DNA of 37,735 nucleotides from a virus. The stretch lies in the IMG/VR virus record IMGVR_UViG_3300032032_000010, positions 1 through 37,735 of that record. One strand, written 5' to 3'. The notes beneath the pieces were generated by a model. It did no database searches. It had not been told where the DNA came from and worked only from the letters and a program-made list of their open reading frames with translations. This document shows, in pieces, positions 8,701 through 17,508 of the stretch (within the stretch, counting starts at the first letter, position 1; each line of letters begins with the position of its first letter). A program made the position numbers and the translations under genes.

Positions 8701-11132
8701 CTCGTGGTTTATACAGGTCAACTAACAGATGGCAACCTGATGCAGCTACCGCCATGTACAGAACTACCTATAAGAACGCTTTACAGAGAGCTTTGTATGA
8801 CGTAACTGATAGTGGTAAAAATTACCAGAAAAGTGCTGATGGTATAGCGAGTGCAGATTTGAACAAATTGATGGATCACCTGCAAGATGTTGTTCACGAA
8901 ATTGGCAATGACATGATTCAACTTCAGCATGGAAAACGAAACATGTCAAAAATCTCTGTAAGAAGAATGAACATAAATGTTCAATCTTCTTTCACTCCAG
9001 CGGCACCTGCAGATTTGGTTAGGAGTCCCAGTATCTGGAGACAGACAACGGAAAAGCTGAGTGATTTGGGTTATACAGATAAAGAGATGGGCAGAATCTA
9101 TAATGCCTTGAAAGAGTCTCGTGTTGTTGGTCCTCAGATACGAGGCAGGTTCACTAACATGTTTGACAAGATTCAGTCAAATAACCAGTTGACAGGTGTC
9201 TTAAGGACGTTTGGCTCTGTCCCTGTTGAAGGCTGGCAACAGATGAGTGGTATAAAACGAACAGTTAAGGCGATACCTAGATTCCTTGGCAGGGGAATAG
9301 GCACTGGAGCAATTTCTGGTGCGGTTATATTGAGACATGATGAGATCAATAAAGATGTAGACCGTTCGACATTTCAGAACTTTGCCGTAGCAGTAGGTTC
9401 TACTTTAGGTGGAAGGATGCTATCTGGAAAAATGATGAGATGGCTTCTTAGGAAAACTGGTGGAAATGCCGATGAAGTCGGCAGGTGGATTAAGCCTATG
9501 ATTCAAAAGGTTGATGACTCAGCTAGATATAAACATTGGGCATATATAGCTGATTCTGCTGCCACTGCAAGAGACTATTTCAGGTTCTCCTTGTCGCCTA
9601 TCTTTGATGCTTCAAGGTATACAGAAGGAATGGTTTTAAGCCAGATAGGTGACCTACCTGAAGAGGTGATTGCTCGTGGTGGTTTAAGGTTCAACATCTC
9701 TCCCAGCAGATGGAAGAAAGACAAGTTGAAAGAACTCACTGGTAGTCGTAGAGGTAGCAGGACAAAACAAATAGAGGTTTTCCATAACCCTAACCTTAGA
9801 TCGACAGAACCAGCGGAGTATTTGACCGCAGAACAAATGAAAGCTAGGAATTTAGATCCTGACAAGTGGGATTCAACCACCAAGAGAGCATCGGAAGTAG
9901 TTGACTCTCAGTGGGACACTGTAGTTAATGAATTTTCCGCTATTGGTAAACGCCGTCACGATTTCGATTACGAAGCTCTTGAGGCTGGTACTGCTCGCTT
10001 CCGTCAGATAGGTATTTTAGGTTTTAATACTCAAGAATGGATGGCTTCCATGTATGCGGATTTAACTCGTTTACATGGTCTTGAACCTCAGAAGGCTTAC
10101 GATATTGCTCGTAAGGCTTTCACTTATGGTGTGCAACCTCGTTCTGGGCTGGAAATGAACATAAATGCCGTGTTCTTCCCCTTCTCTTTCACTAAGAAAA
10201 TCTTCTCCCATGCAGCCAAGTTCTTATCTCAGGACTGGTCTAGGGCAGCGATGCTTCACGATGCTGTAAAAACCTACGAGATTCTCAACGAAGAATACGA
10301 CCTGAATGATATGTGGGCAGATTACATGCCAATAATGACTAAACTCTACAGGTTGAATCCTTTTGCCTTTGGTGCAACTATGGGTGAGTTCGGTGGTGCT
10401 AACCGTCCGTTTATCAACTTTATAGGTGGCAGTGCAGCGAATTTAGACATTGATCCTATTTTCAACGTGTTCCTACCTCAAGGGCATGACATTAGGGATG
10501 ACAAAGACATGGTTGCCTTAGAGTCAACCTATAAGCGTTTAGCTCCTGTGTTTAATGACATAACTCACATGTTACAACAAGTAAAAGAGCAGGGTCGTGT
10601 AATTTTAGGAGACACCCACATGACAACCACTGCTGAAGTTCAAGCAGGTTTTGAAGCAAGATCAGAACTTCGTGCCAGAGTGGACAGGATGATGAAAAGG
10701 GAAGGTTTCACAGATGGTATTAAAGATATTCGTAAGAAAGCAGCCGGTAGTTGGAACACTTATCTAAAGGAAGAAGAAGCTCAAATCAGGGAAGATTTCC
10801 CTGCTTATGCTGAGGCTTATGCAGATGTCATTTCTAATAGTGTTATGAAACAACAGGAGATAGCAGGACTTAAAATGGTTCACGATGCGTTCGTAGCAGA
10901 AAATGAAGCTACAACTACGCCTGTAACTCGTGATGAGAAGGTTGGCTATCTATTGAAGTACGGCGACATGCTTGAGAAAAGGTATGGAGGGATCGAATAT
11001 GTGCCTGTTGATGAGATTTATTACATGTTAAAACAAGCCACTTCTTGGGCGAAAGATGACAACTACATTAAATTAAAGTGGAGATCATTACTTAGATCCA
11101 AGTGGGGTCCAATAGAAACAGAGTTGGTATGA
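5721..11132 (+). CDS. Giant putative internal/ejection protein (1803 aa)
   Basis: The largest gene here, starting at an ATG that overlaps the previous stop. After an N-terminal Pro/Thr linker (PTPTPPP near residue 75) there is a region around 115-150 weakly reminiscent of a peptidoglycan-binding repeat (DWKKRAIRMGYL then WDPAYNR); I do not rely on it. Hydrophobic segments occur near residues 255-285, 1193-1240 (Gly/Ala-rich) and about 1479-1500 (INAVFFPFSFTKKIF). The rest is mostly predicted helix with many Lys/Arg and Glu. Size, helical character and membrane-compatible segments fit an internal virion protein ejected to form a trans-envelope channel, as gp15/gp16 do in T7-like phages. Tape measure is the alternative, but position upstream of scaffold and capsid is unusual for one. 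No enzymatic motif is recognised. Confidence 0.7.
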   Translation: MTEMRDIDLNLRAIRNFEATGSMPGLPDMVKLDLAANSGMTPNATVEFLGGLSQDLTLPLSTTNMSYEVAQAPIPTPTPPPKINKDNGYSAEQKIRMFTRATANLKAPTDLTGSQAVIDWKKRAIRMGYLNQNDVEMDNRWDPAYNRVAWQMSQDDFNRRMKGNSAAPGASMGQLFQTFDDWLSPTGLMSAAVGMGFWWDAEQIDKEWEKWKRGDALKGIKDAWVKKDGESWGSYFNPIKFTKDMWRVLGPVDDLLMPVINTALLFTGVGEVVAFSRATMLATKGVNGFNLAHGAVKANRVRNYIAGTRAGRVAGMSGDIATDINKMSQGGLIAGRIFPGVDRAAELAAQGKNIGSGRKIIGESMTGWRNLRGVMLAKKSVQKGMQLGFVNRVEQAFGYNPELLPGQETVKNFTEEMRRNPLVWGMGEALFTPTAILQPGQIKKPFGWVNKFEKVGKNSFYSDEFRKAHEFQISQGLGQEALEAGMSKGQIKQMRASRLKEWNKEVKEHGVSKALANEYADGDLQKMGAFTTWIATISAIDDQAAALSKVTKTGELFSEGASRFDHSFHIARNNVINQLRYIDEDDIEGIIHVMAWSRAKNAKQAAKLVEEITESLVGNTRRQEALRRLMSVHNGKREGAFQDLLARYLTEPGKLSESIAIHLESMGRWDDFVDNMDEIGSIYLAGGLDEATARIPVNPETGMPLKGQTASLKGPKSSPHQIYGRPDPETVFTTSISDVLDDQEFLDFAQKGYFDVFNKPFNPNGRFTVARTATPTAQTKRVEIAVIKRLNLIRNTMRRMSGSYALPEERRFLSKLEVKLSGKKFPSRMDVLENVNLKQLEAALTDLGATANQARRYRRLFNYAKKNDIFGFDEIAKHAKTRLTEINKSSHWSNVHGIHSSLPLDMKVKGLVRQVAYTATEVDVDTIPPALAAKLEQAGYKLVHGVEFAAPSDLLKLSVEFEDIVNKAKYTNSLGTVGLAGVARKLEAGAIKSARGLYRSTNRWQPDAATAMYRTTYKNALQRALYDVTDSGKNYQKSADGIASADLNKLMDHLQDVVHEIGNDMIQLQHGKRNMSKISVRRMNINVQSSFTPAAPADLVRSPSIWRQTTEKLSDLGYTDKEMGRIYNALKESRVVGPQIRGRFTNMFDKIQSNNQLTGVLRTFGSVPVEGWQQMSGIKRTVKAIPRFLGRGIGTGAISGAVILRHDEINKDVDRSTFQNFAVAVGSTLGGRMLSGKMMRWLLRKTGGNADEVGRWIKPMIQKVDDSARYKHWAYIADSAATARDYFRFSLSPIFDASRYTEGMVLSQIGDLPEEVIARGGLRFNISPSRWKKDKLKELTGSRRGSRTKQIEVFHNPNLRSTEPAEYLTAEQMKARNLDPDKWDSTTKRASEVVDSQWDTVVNEFSAIGKRRHDFDYEALEAGTARFRQIGILGFNTQEWMASMYADLTRLHGLEPQKAYDIARKAFTYGVQPRSGLEMNINAVFFPFSFTKKIFSHAAKFLSQDWSRAAMLHDAVKTYEILNEEYDLNDMWADYMPIMTKLYRLNPFAFGATMGEFGGANRPFINFIGGSAANLDIDPIFNVFLPQGHDIRDDKDMVALESTYKRLAPVFNDITHMLQQVKEQGRVILGDTHMTTTAEVQAGFEARSELRARVDRMMKREGFTDGIKDIRKKAAGSWNTYLKEEEAQIREDFPAYAEAYADVISNSVMKQQEIAGLKMVHDAFVAENEATTTPVTRDEKVGYLLKYGDMLEKRYGGIEYVPVDEIYYMLKQATSWAKDDNYIKLKWRSLLRSKWGPIETELV

Positions 11133-12709
11133 CAGAAGAAGAGATAAGAAGTGCAATAGAGGATATTCTTCGTAGTGAAGTGACCTTTACGGACGATACT
11201 GGTCAACCGTATGATGACGCTAATGTTGAACTTCAAATACAAAAGATCTTTACCGAAATTGAATCTGCGACAGATCTTTTAACTTACTGGGATCAGTTAC
11301 AAAAAACTGGACAGAATCAAGACGAACTGACCAATCTCCGAGTAGATATAGTTGAGCGTGTTGAAACACTAAACAAAGATGAACAGGAAACACCAAAAGG
11401 CGTGAGATCTTCCGAAGGTGGTTCAGAGCTTCAGGTTGTGGATGAGACTATTCCTTCAGCTTGGGAACAACAATTACGAGCAATGGGTTTAATTGTAAAA
11501 GGAACTGCAGGAGGGTGGACTTGGGTAGACAATGATGCTAGGACTCGTATTGTCGATGGCGTGAAAGAGTATCTCAAGAATGAAGGACTGGATGATTTAT
11601 TAGCTCAGTTCAAGAGTGCGGAGTCATTTAAGGATGTAGCTAAAGCTACAGAAATGATTGATGACCCTGATTCATTTGCTGGTCTTACTCGTGGTGGTCT
11701 TGAAGCAATGTATGGGACAATTTTCCCAGACAGTGTAGAAGGTTCTTATACAATCAGGTCGAGTAATGGCAAGAGTATAGTCGTGAAGCAATCAGAAGTT
11801 GACACAGCAGTGTCAATCTTTTCAGCAAAAGAACAAGATGTTACAAACGCCATGAGGGTTGGTTCTGCTGAAGGTGTACCTTGGGAGCTTTTGATGATGG
11901 TGACAAAAGAGACTTTTGATGAGACTCTCGATGTTGGTAGCCGTAAAACCAGTCTTGGTAATGCAGCCGAAGATATTAAAAGTAATTTGTTGAAATATAA
12001 CGATGACGAACTTATGGCTTATGTTGCTTCTGTTAATCCTTTTTTAGCAAACAAAATTTTCAATGCTCCTAATTCATTAACTACAGCAGAGAAAAAACAG
12101 AAGGATGCTCTTCTTACACCTTTCAAATCGTGGGTTAATAACCCGACTTCTGAGATGCAGTATGACCGAGAGGTTCTTGCATGGGTCGATAATTTAGCTG
12201 ATTCAGATGCTGCCAAACCGGGTTTAGAGGCTCTTGATCCTGCACAGCTAGACAGTGAACTAACCAGTCTTTACAAGACTTGGTTCTCTACTGCTCCCTC
12301 TGATGAGGATTTGGCAAATTTCCAAAAGCATTTCACTGGGCAGTTGGAGCAATACAGGGATCAGCAAGACAAGTTTAATCCTTTGAAAAAACAGTCAGGC
12401 TCGTTGTTGGAAAAAGCACCTACATCCAGTCTTTCTGCTAGGTCTTTTTTACAGGACACAGATTTATACAAGGGTACGTTCGGGAATATGCCTAGTCATT
12501 TAACTGAAGAGGAATATGCCTCAACGTACCATAACTATGCAAGCAATGTTCTTGGGTCTAATTACGCCTTGATGAATCCTGAAATAGCTATGGCTGGAAT
12601 GAAAGCTGGAGATCTTGATGTTGTTAGAGAAGAGGCTTACAAGACTAATGCACCAAAGGTGCAAGAGAATAGGACGAAATTGAATGAGGCTATGAGGAGG
12701 TTGTTGTGA
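11129..12709 (+). CDS. Hypothetical structural-region protein (526 aa)
   Basis: The ATG at 11129 overlaps the stop of the giant gene (ATGA) and is preferred to an in-frame GTG at 11102. The protein is acidic and mostly helical, with no membrane segment or signal peptide. A segment around residues 110-135 contains GTAGGWTWVDN, and a Ser/Thr-rich part lies in the middle. I recognise no domain. Sitting among five coupled genes between portal and scaffold, it is probably another virion or internal protein. Its stop overlaps the next start. Confidence 0.7.
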   Translation: MTEEEIRSAIEDILRSEVTFTDDTGQPYDDANVELQIQKIFTEIESATDLLTYWDQLQKTGQNQDELTNLRVDIVERVETLNKDEQETPKGVRSSEGGSELQVVDETIPSAWEQQLRAMGLIVKGTAGGWTWVDNDARTRIVDGVKEYLKNEGLDDLLAQFKSAESFKDVAKATEMIDDPDSFAGLTRGGLEAMYGTIFPDSVEGSYTIRSSNGKSIVVKQSEVDTAVSIFSAKEQDVTNAMRVGSAEGVPWELLMMVTKETFDETLDVGSRKTSLGNAAEDIKSNLLKYNDDELMAYVASVNPFLANKIFNAPNSLTTAEKKQKDALLTPFKSWVNNPTSEMQYDREVLAWVDNLADSDAAKPGLEALDPAQLDSELTSLYKTWFSTAPSDEDLANFQKHFTGQLEQYRDQQDKFNPLKKQSGSLLEKAPTSSLSARSFLQDTDLYKGTFGNMPSHLTEEEYASTYHNYASNVLGSNYALMNPEIAMAGMKAGDLDVVREEAYKTNAPKVQENRTKLNEAMRRLL

Positions 12710-13941
12710 TAGGTCAAATACTATCAGAGAGGAACGTCTGGGTTAGAGACCCTGCACCTGCCCATATCGCAGGTAGAGCAGGAACCCTAAAACCCCTAAA
12801 CTCTGGTACAAATTACATCATTTTTGAAGTTGATAATGGTGGAGCTATTCAACAGATAGTCGTTAAGACTGGAAGAGGAATAGGTACAAACTCTGCTGAT
12901 GCTATGACTAGAGATGAGTTCACTGAATTTATGGCTGGTGATGTCGTCCTTGCAGTAGGTGAGAAAACTCCTGCAGAGGCTGGCACCTTCGCATTGCAGT
13001 ATGCCTATGACATAATGATGTCTGGCTTGGCAGGAACACTCGCAGTCCAAGATCCTAAAGTTATGGAAATCTACAATCAGGCATGGTCTGGTCAGGGCTT
13101 CCTAGACGATGACAATAACTTTGATTTCAGTTCTTTTGAAATGAATATGGTAATGACGGATTATTACCAGCAACAAACTGCACGACAGGCACAGTGGAAT
13201 GATCCTACCTTCAGTGAGGCTGATAGGAATAACTCCATTTTGTCTCAGGCTCAAAGGTTGATGCAATTACAGAATCAGTACACAGGTCAGCAACTTGACT
13301 GGACTGCTCTAAGCACAGATGATGACTTGACTGTCACTGTTGAAGAACTCACCAATGGGAATCCTGAGTTGGCTTCTTGGGCTGAAAGGATTGCTTCTGG
13401 TGCTGTTGGTGAAGGGTCTGCCATTCTTGAATGGATACAGCCTACCGCTTTAGAGATTGCCAATAGTCCCTATAACAGGACATTGGAGAATGAAAAAAGA
13501 AAAGCAGGTGAGCGTGGGGTTCTCGAAGCTGGCATGTCAGGTCAGGTTGACAGTTTAAGAGAACGGTATGGTCTAGAAAGTTCTGCACAAGATTTATCAA
13601 GTTGGGGTACAAGAATGTACATGAATGAAATTTCCCTAGATGAATTAGAGGAGCAGTTCAAGCTGGAATCTCAGGCTTTGTATCCGAATAAACCTCTTGA
13701 TGTTGATTGGAATACTTGGGCTAGTCCTTATCAGACTGCATTTCAGGACGTTCTTGAAACGTATAAACCTGATTTCAGAGATCCGACTTTACAGGAGTAC
13801 TTAACTGGTGCTGAAGCTCCTAACTTGTTTGAGTTCAAGAAGAATTTGAGACAGGATTCTCGTTGGGAAGGTACTAAAAATGCTAGAGACACCTACTACA
13901 GGAATTTCAGTCTTGTAGGACAGAAGATGGGATTTATATAA
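12706..13941 (+). CDS. Hypothetical structural-region protein (411 aa)
   Basis: Starts with GTG overlapping the preceding TGA (GTGA) behind a perfect AGGAGG at 12695-12700, so the GTG start is well supported. The first 100 residues look like beta strands (IGQILSERNVWVRDPAP, NYIIFEVDNGG); the remainder is Gln/Asn-rich and helical. Several segments, such as QAQRLMQLQNQYTGQQ, suggest helical bundles. There is no recognised domain, signal peptide or membrane segment. Its place in the coupled block of five suggests a virion component made with the two giant proteins. Confidence 0.7.
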   Translation: MIGQILSERNVWVRDPAPAHIAGRAGTLKPLNSGTNYIIFEVDNGGAIQQIVVKTGRGIGTNSADAMTRDEFTEFMAGDVVLAVGEKTPAEAGTFALQYAYDIMMSGLAGTLAVQDPKVMEIYNQAWSGQGFLDDDNNFDFSSFEMNMVMTDYYQQQTARQAQWNDPTFSEADRNNSILSQAQRLMQLQNQYTGQQLDWTALSTDDDLTVTVEELTNGNPELASWAERIASGAVGEGSAILEWIQPTALEIANSPYNRTLENEKRKAGERGVLEAGMSGQVDSLRERYGLESSAQDLSSWGTRMYMNEISLDELEEQFKLESQALYPNKPLDVDWNTWASPYQTAFQDVLETYKPDFRDPTLQEYLTGAEAPNLFEFKKNLRQDSRWEGTKNARDTYYRNFSLVGQKMGFI

Positions 13942-13942
13942 A

Positions 13943-15475
13943 ATGAGTTTTACACAGGGCTGGTGGGCTAACCTTTCCCCAGCAGAGAAGAAACAGTTTG
14001 TTGAAGAAAACCCTGATGTCCAGTATGCGACTCGTGATTCGACAGGGAAGGTTGTTCGTGCTGGAGATCCTTTAGCTGATCCTGAGTTTGTTGTACCTAT
14101 GAGTGGTATGGCTCCTGAAGCTATGGCTAAATGGGACCCTGTGGGGACAGCGGAATTACAGGCACAACAGAATCGTTTTCAGGTTTGGTTATCTCAAAAT
14201 CCTACTTTGGCAGAAGGTAAGAATAAATTCTCGGCTTGGGAGTTGTTTCACTCTAGTGAAAGGGTGTGGGGTCAAGGTTCAACAACAGACCCATTTATAC
14301 CACCAAGTGATGAAACTGTACAGACAGGAGGATTTGATCCTTCACTTAGTAACCCTAACGATCAAGGTGGGGTTTACAATCAGAACCCAGCTAATCAAGT
14401 TGCCGAAGGTTTAGTAGCTAAGATAGCAGCAGATTTTCCTTGGGCTTCAGAGTTTGGCTTCTTGGATATGATAAAAGATTTAGCTATCGAGAACGCTACT
14501 GCAGAACAAATCGTAGCTGAGTTACGAGCTTCTGAAGTTTACAAACAACAGTTCCCCGGCATGGCTGGATCTGGTGGTATAAGACGTTTTGACAATGAAG
14601 GTCAATATATATCTGCTCGCCGTAATCTAAGAAATGTTCTTATAGATTATGGTGCTTACGATCCTGCTACTGACTCCCCTATGGATTATGTGGCTTTCTT
14701 TGATGCTGGTATTGAATCTAATGAACTAGCCTCAAGGTTTGATTATTACAGGGCTCTTGAAGAAGGCTCTAGAGATCTTCGGGACGCTTTCTTTGTTTAT
14801 GCAGGGATGGAAGTTTCAGTAGATGATTTGTTTCAAGCTACAGTTTCTCCACAGTTCAGGAATGAACTGGTGAATAATTACGATCAAAATGTTGCTTCGC
14901 AACCTTTGGATTATGCAACCTATATTGACAGGGCTCGTCAAGTCTCTACAAATGCTGTTGTAGAGACTCTGGAAAGAATGCAGGCAAGAGGAGATATGAC
15001 AGGAACTGCCGTGTCTCGTGTATTGCAATTAGATCCAGAGTTTGGACAGCGACTCATGGCTTCTATATTCACTGGTGGAGGTTCAGCAGCAGATACCAGA
15101 ACTATGCAGTTGCCAGAATTAACTAGAGCTTTTGAGTATGCAGTCATGGGATCAGCAGCTACACAAGCTGGCTTTGCTATTCCTGACAAGGCACGTTTAG
15201 AAGAGTTCCGTCAAGCTGGTATTGACTCAGCAAAATTGACTACTGCATATTCCAGACTAGGTGAAAAAGGTTCTGCTTTGAGTGGAATGTTGAACAGGGT
15301 TAATCGTGGTGCAGATTTTGGCAGAGAGCTTTTAGATCAGGAACTTTTAGGCAAAGGTAAAGAGATTCATTACGCTCAACAGGCAGAAAGAGCGCTTGGA
15401 CAACGTGCTGGTGGGTTCCAAATGGGTCAAGAAGGCACAAGATTTACACAAACAGGTCGTTCTCTCTCGTATTAG
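13943..15475 (+). CDS. Hypothetical structural-region protein (510 aa)
   Basis: Starts one base after the previous stop. The N-terminus (FTQGWWANLSPAEKKQFVEENP) is a short Trp-containing helix; a Pro/Asn/Gly-rich linker lies near residues 120-150; the rest is helical, with repeated Asp-Tyr pairs and an arginine-rich C-terminus (QRAGGFQMGQEG). No family is recognised. It is the last gene of the block before a 91-bp intergenic region and the scaffold gene, and is probably a virion protein. Confidence 0.7.
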   Translation: MSFTQGWWANLSPAEKKQFVEENPDVQYATRDSTGKVVRAGDPLADPEFVVPMSGMAPEAMAKWDPVGTAELQAQQNRFQVWLSQNPTLAEGKNKFSAWELFHSSERVWGQGSTTDPFIPPSDETVQTGGFDPSLSNPNDQGGVYNQNPANQVAEGLVAKIAADFPWASEFGFLDMIKDLAIENATAEQIVAELRASEVYKQQFPGMAGSGGIRRFDNEGQYISARRNLRNVLIDYGAYDPATDSPMDYVAFFDAGIESNELASRFDYYRALEEGSRDLRDAFFVYAGMEVSVDDLFQATVSPQFRNELVNNYDQNVASQPLDYATYIDRARQVSTNAVVETLERMQARGDMTGTAVSRVLQLDPEFGQRLMASIFTGGGSAADTRTMQLPELTRAFEYAVMGSAATQAGFAIPDKARLEEFRQAGIDSAKLTTAYSRLGEKGSALSGMLNRVNRGADFGRELLDQELLGKGKEIHYAQQAERALGQRAGGFQMGQEGTRFTQTGRSLSY

Positions 15476-15566
15476 TAAACACTTTTTGGGAGAGGTAGTG
15501 AACCATTCCTCGATGATTTACCTCGGAATCATTGAGCGTAGGTAACACCGAGCGTAGGAGAAGATC
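15476..15566 (+). promoter_or_regulatory. Structured leader before scaffold/capsid genes
   Basis: A 91-bp gap, long for this compact genome. It can form two competing hairpins: ATGATT (15513-15518) with AATCAT (15527-15532), and ATTCC (15505-15509) with GGAAT (15525-15529). It also has a direct repeat GAGCGTAGG at 15534-15542 and 15550-15558, whose second copy runs into the Shine-Dalgarno sequence (AGGAG) of the scaffold gene. This could tune capsid expression or process the mRNA; no clear promoter was identified. Confidence 0.35.
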
Positions 15567-16037
15567 ATGGATGATTACGATGACGATGAAGTCACCGAAG
15601 AGACAGGATCAACCCTTCGGCGAAAGCTGGAGGAGACAATTAGTGAAAATAGGCAATTAACTACTGAATTATCCAACCTGAAAGCCCAAGAGGTGATTGC
15701 AGAGAATGGATACAGCTTAGTTAAAGTCGATGATCTACTAGATGTCAACCTTAGTGAAATGACTGAAAAGGCAAGTCTGATCCAAGAGGAACGGACAAAC
15801 CAACAGGTCGATCTTGCTAAGGACATGCTTGCTAGAAAAGGGTATGTAGGAGATGAGTTGGATAAGGCAGTCAATGACTTCCTTACTCCCACACAAACTC
15901 CTGCTAAACAAGACGTAGCGGCACATCAGAGAACTCGTACAGTCTCTGCGATAGGTGGCAATGCCACCCCAGTGAATGATACGACAGATTTAATGGGCTT
16001 AGATGCTATTGATGCAGCCCTCAGAGGCAAGCAGTAA
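15567..16037 (+). CDS. Capsid scaffolding protein (156 aa)
   Basis: A small, highly acidic protein immediately before the capsid gene. Residues 1-60 begin with an acidic cluster (MDDYDDDEVTEE) and continue into a heptad-like coiled coil (LRRKLEETISENRQLTTELSNLKAQ). The C-terminus is Thr/Gln-rich and ends with a helix LMGLDAIDAALRGKQ of the kind that docks on capsid protein. Size, charge, coiled coil and position match phage scaffolding proteins, which guide procapsid assembly and then leave. No protease motif is seen. AGGAGAAG precedes the ATG. Confidence 0.8.
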   Translation: MDDYDDDEVTEETGSTLRRKLEETISENRQLTTELSNLKAQEVIAENGYSLVKVDDLLDVNLSEMTEKASLIQEERTNQQVDLAKDMLARKGYVGDELDKAVNDFLTPTQTPAKQDVAAHQRTRTVSAIGGNATPVNDTTDLMGLDAIDAALRGKQ

Positions 16038-16070
16038 ACCTACTACTGACTACCTACTAAGGAGAAAAAA

Positions 16071-17006
16071 ATGGCTACAGGAAGCCTTTCGCTTCTTGAG
16101 GCAGCCAAATATGGTTCGACCACTCTTGGTCGTGGTGTTGTTTCAACACTAATCCAAGAGTCACCGATCCTTGAAATGCTCCCATTTACGAGCATTACTG
16201 GCAACGCCCTCAAGGTAAGCGTTGAGGATACCCTTCCAACCCCTGCTTTCCGTGATGTCAATGAATCTTACACTCGTTCACATGGAACTGACACCGAGCG
16301 TTTCTTCGGTTGCTCAATTCTTGGTGGCGAGGTATTCATAGATAATTACATTGTCCGAGTTCAGGCTGACCAAATATCAGCTAAAGCTCGTCAGTACTCA
16401 AAATTCGCTAAAGCGATGTCACGAGTATTCGACAAGTATTTCTTTGACGGCACAGGAACTGCAAAGGATTTCAAGGGTATCAACTCCCTCATTTCAGAGG
16501 GTCTAGGGCAGACAATATCAGCAGGCACTAACGGTGCTACGCTGACATTGGACATGCTCGATCAAACATTCGACTCGTTGCGTTCGCAATCAAGTCCTGA
16601 TGTTTTGTTGATGAACCGTGTCAATAGACGCAAGATCAACAGCTTGGCTCGTAGCACCTACTCAGGTGTGAGCCTTATTGACGTAGGAACAGACTCGTTC
16701 GGTAGACAAGTTAATATCTACAACGGTGTTCCTATCCGTATTGTTGGCGATGACTCGAGTGGCACAGCCATTCTTGGTCATGACGAGACTCAAGGAAATC
16801 AAAACGCATCATCTTCCATTTATGCAATGGCTTTTGGAACAGATGAAAACGTCTACGGTATTCTTGGTCTTGGCGGATCATTCGATGTCGTAGATTTCGG
16901 CGAAACAGAGGCGGCTCCCGGTCACCTTGGTCGTGTTGAAGTCTACCCCGGCATCGTTGTGGCTAACAGTTTCTCAGTTTGTCGTCTAGCTGGCGTAAAC
17001 GCTTAA
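16071..17006 (+). CDS. Major capsid protein, HK97 fold (311 aa)
   Basis: Follows scaffold after a strong AAGGAGA ribosome-binding site. The N-terminus (SLLEAAKYGSTTLGRGVVSTLIQESPILEMLPF) is the typical helix and entry to the E-loop; then comes LPTPAFRDVNESYT, a region recurring in small HK97-type capsid proteins of this group. The central spine helix and A-domain strands follow (FDSLRSQSSPDVLLMNRVNRRKINSL; GVPIRIVGDD), ending with a receptor-like strand GIVVANSFSVCRLAGV. Length is normal for proteins without an N-terminal delta domain, consistent with a separate scaffold gene. Codon use differs slightly from neighbours (more C-ending codons), as expected for a highly expressed gene. Confidence 0.9.
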   Translation: MATGSLSLLEAAKYGSTTLGRGVVSTLIQESPILEMLPFTSITGNALKVSVEDTLPTPAFRDVNESYTRSHGTDTERFFGCSILGGEVFIDNYIVRVQADQISAKARQYSKFAKAMSRVFDKYFFDGTGTAKDFKGINSLISEGLGQTISAGTNGATLTLDMLDQTFDSLRSQSSPDVLLMNRVNRRKINSLARSTYSGVSLIDVGTDSFGRQVNIYNGVPIRIVGDDSSGTAILGHDETQGNQNASSSIYAMAFGTDENVYGILGLGGSFDVVDFGETEAAPGHLGRVEVYPGIVVANSFSVCRLAGVNA

Positions 17007-17020
17007 GGAGGCTGATAATA

Positions 17021-17431
17021 ATGGCACAAGCAACAAGAACAGTAGGACCCGGCACCATAATAAATGATGCCAATGCACCTACATTACAAGCCACAGGCAA
17101 TGTGACTTCAGATACAACAGGATCATGGGTTCAGGTTGATCGTCCTTGTGACGTTCAAGTTGAAATGGCTCTTGGAACCATCGGAGGATCTGTAACAGGA
17201 TTCGATGTTGAGATTCAAGGTGCTGATGACGGAAGTGGAACTAACACAGTTTCTTACGGACGTTTCGATACTGTTGGAGCTTCTGATGATGACACAACAC
17301 GCCGTATGGCAGCCCATGTGTACAAGCCGTACATGAGGGCAGTTATGGACCACACAGGTTCTGGCAACGTGGGTGTGACTATCAAAGTCCGCACCACCCA
17401 TAATCAGGTAACTGATTCAACTACCGCTTAG
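17021..17431 (+). CDS. Putative capsid decoration or head protein (136 aa)
   Basis: I take the ATG at 17021, with AAGGAG at 17005-17010, rather than an in-frame start inside the capsid gene. The product is beta-rich with alternating polar and hydrophobic strands (VQVDRPCDVQVEMALG, GFDVEIQGADDGSG, VTIKVRTTHN) and looks like one compact beta-sandwich. Its position directly behind the capsid gene fits a decoration protein or head fibre base. It is coexpressed with capsid and followed by a strong hairpin. Confidence 0.65.
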   Translation: MAQATRTVGPGTIINDANAPTLQATGNVTSDTTGSWVQVDRPCDVQVEMALGTIGGSVTGFDVEIQGADDGSGTNTVSYGRFDTVGASDDDTTRRMAAHVYKPYMRAVMDHTGSGNVGVTIKVRTTHNQVTDSTTA

Positions 17432-17449
17432 GCGGTCCACCATAGGCTA

Positions 17450-17477
17450 GGGGCATCCGACTTAGGTCGGGTGTCCC
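17450..17477 (+). terminator. Strong 12-bp hairpin after the capsid genes (no U-tract)
   Basis: Positions 17450-17461 pair with 17466-17477 around a TTAG loop: ten Watson-Crick pairs and two G-U pairs. No T-run follows, so it may be a weak terminator, a transcript-stabilising 3' structure or a processing site that keeps capsid mRNA more abundant than fibre mRNA. Confidence 0.4.
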
Positions 17478-17508
17478 AAGCTGATGGGTGGATATAGGAA
17501 AGGTTTAT

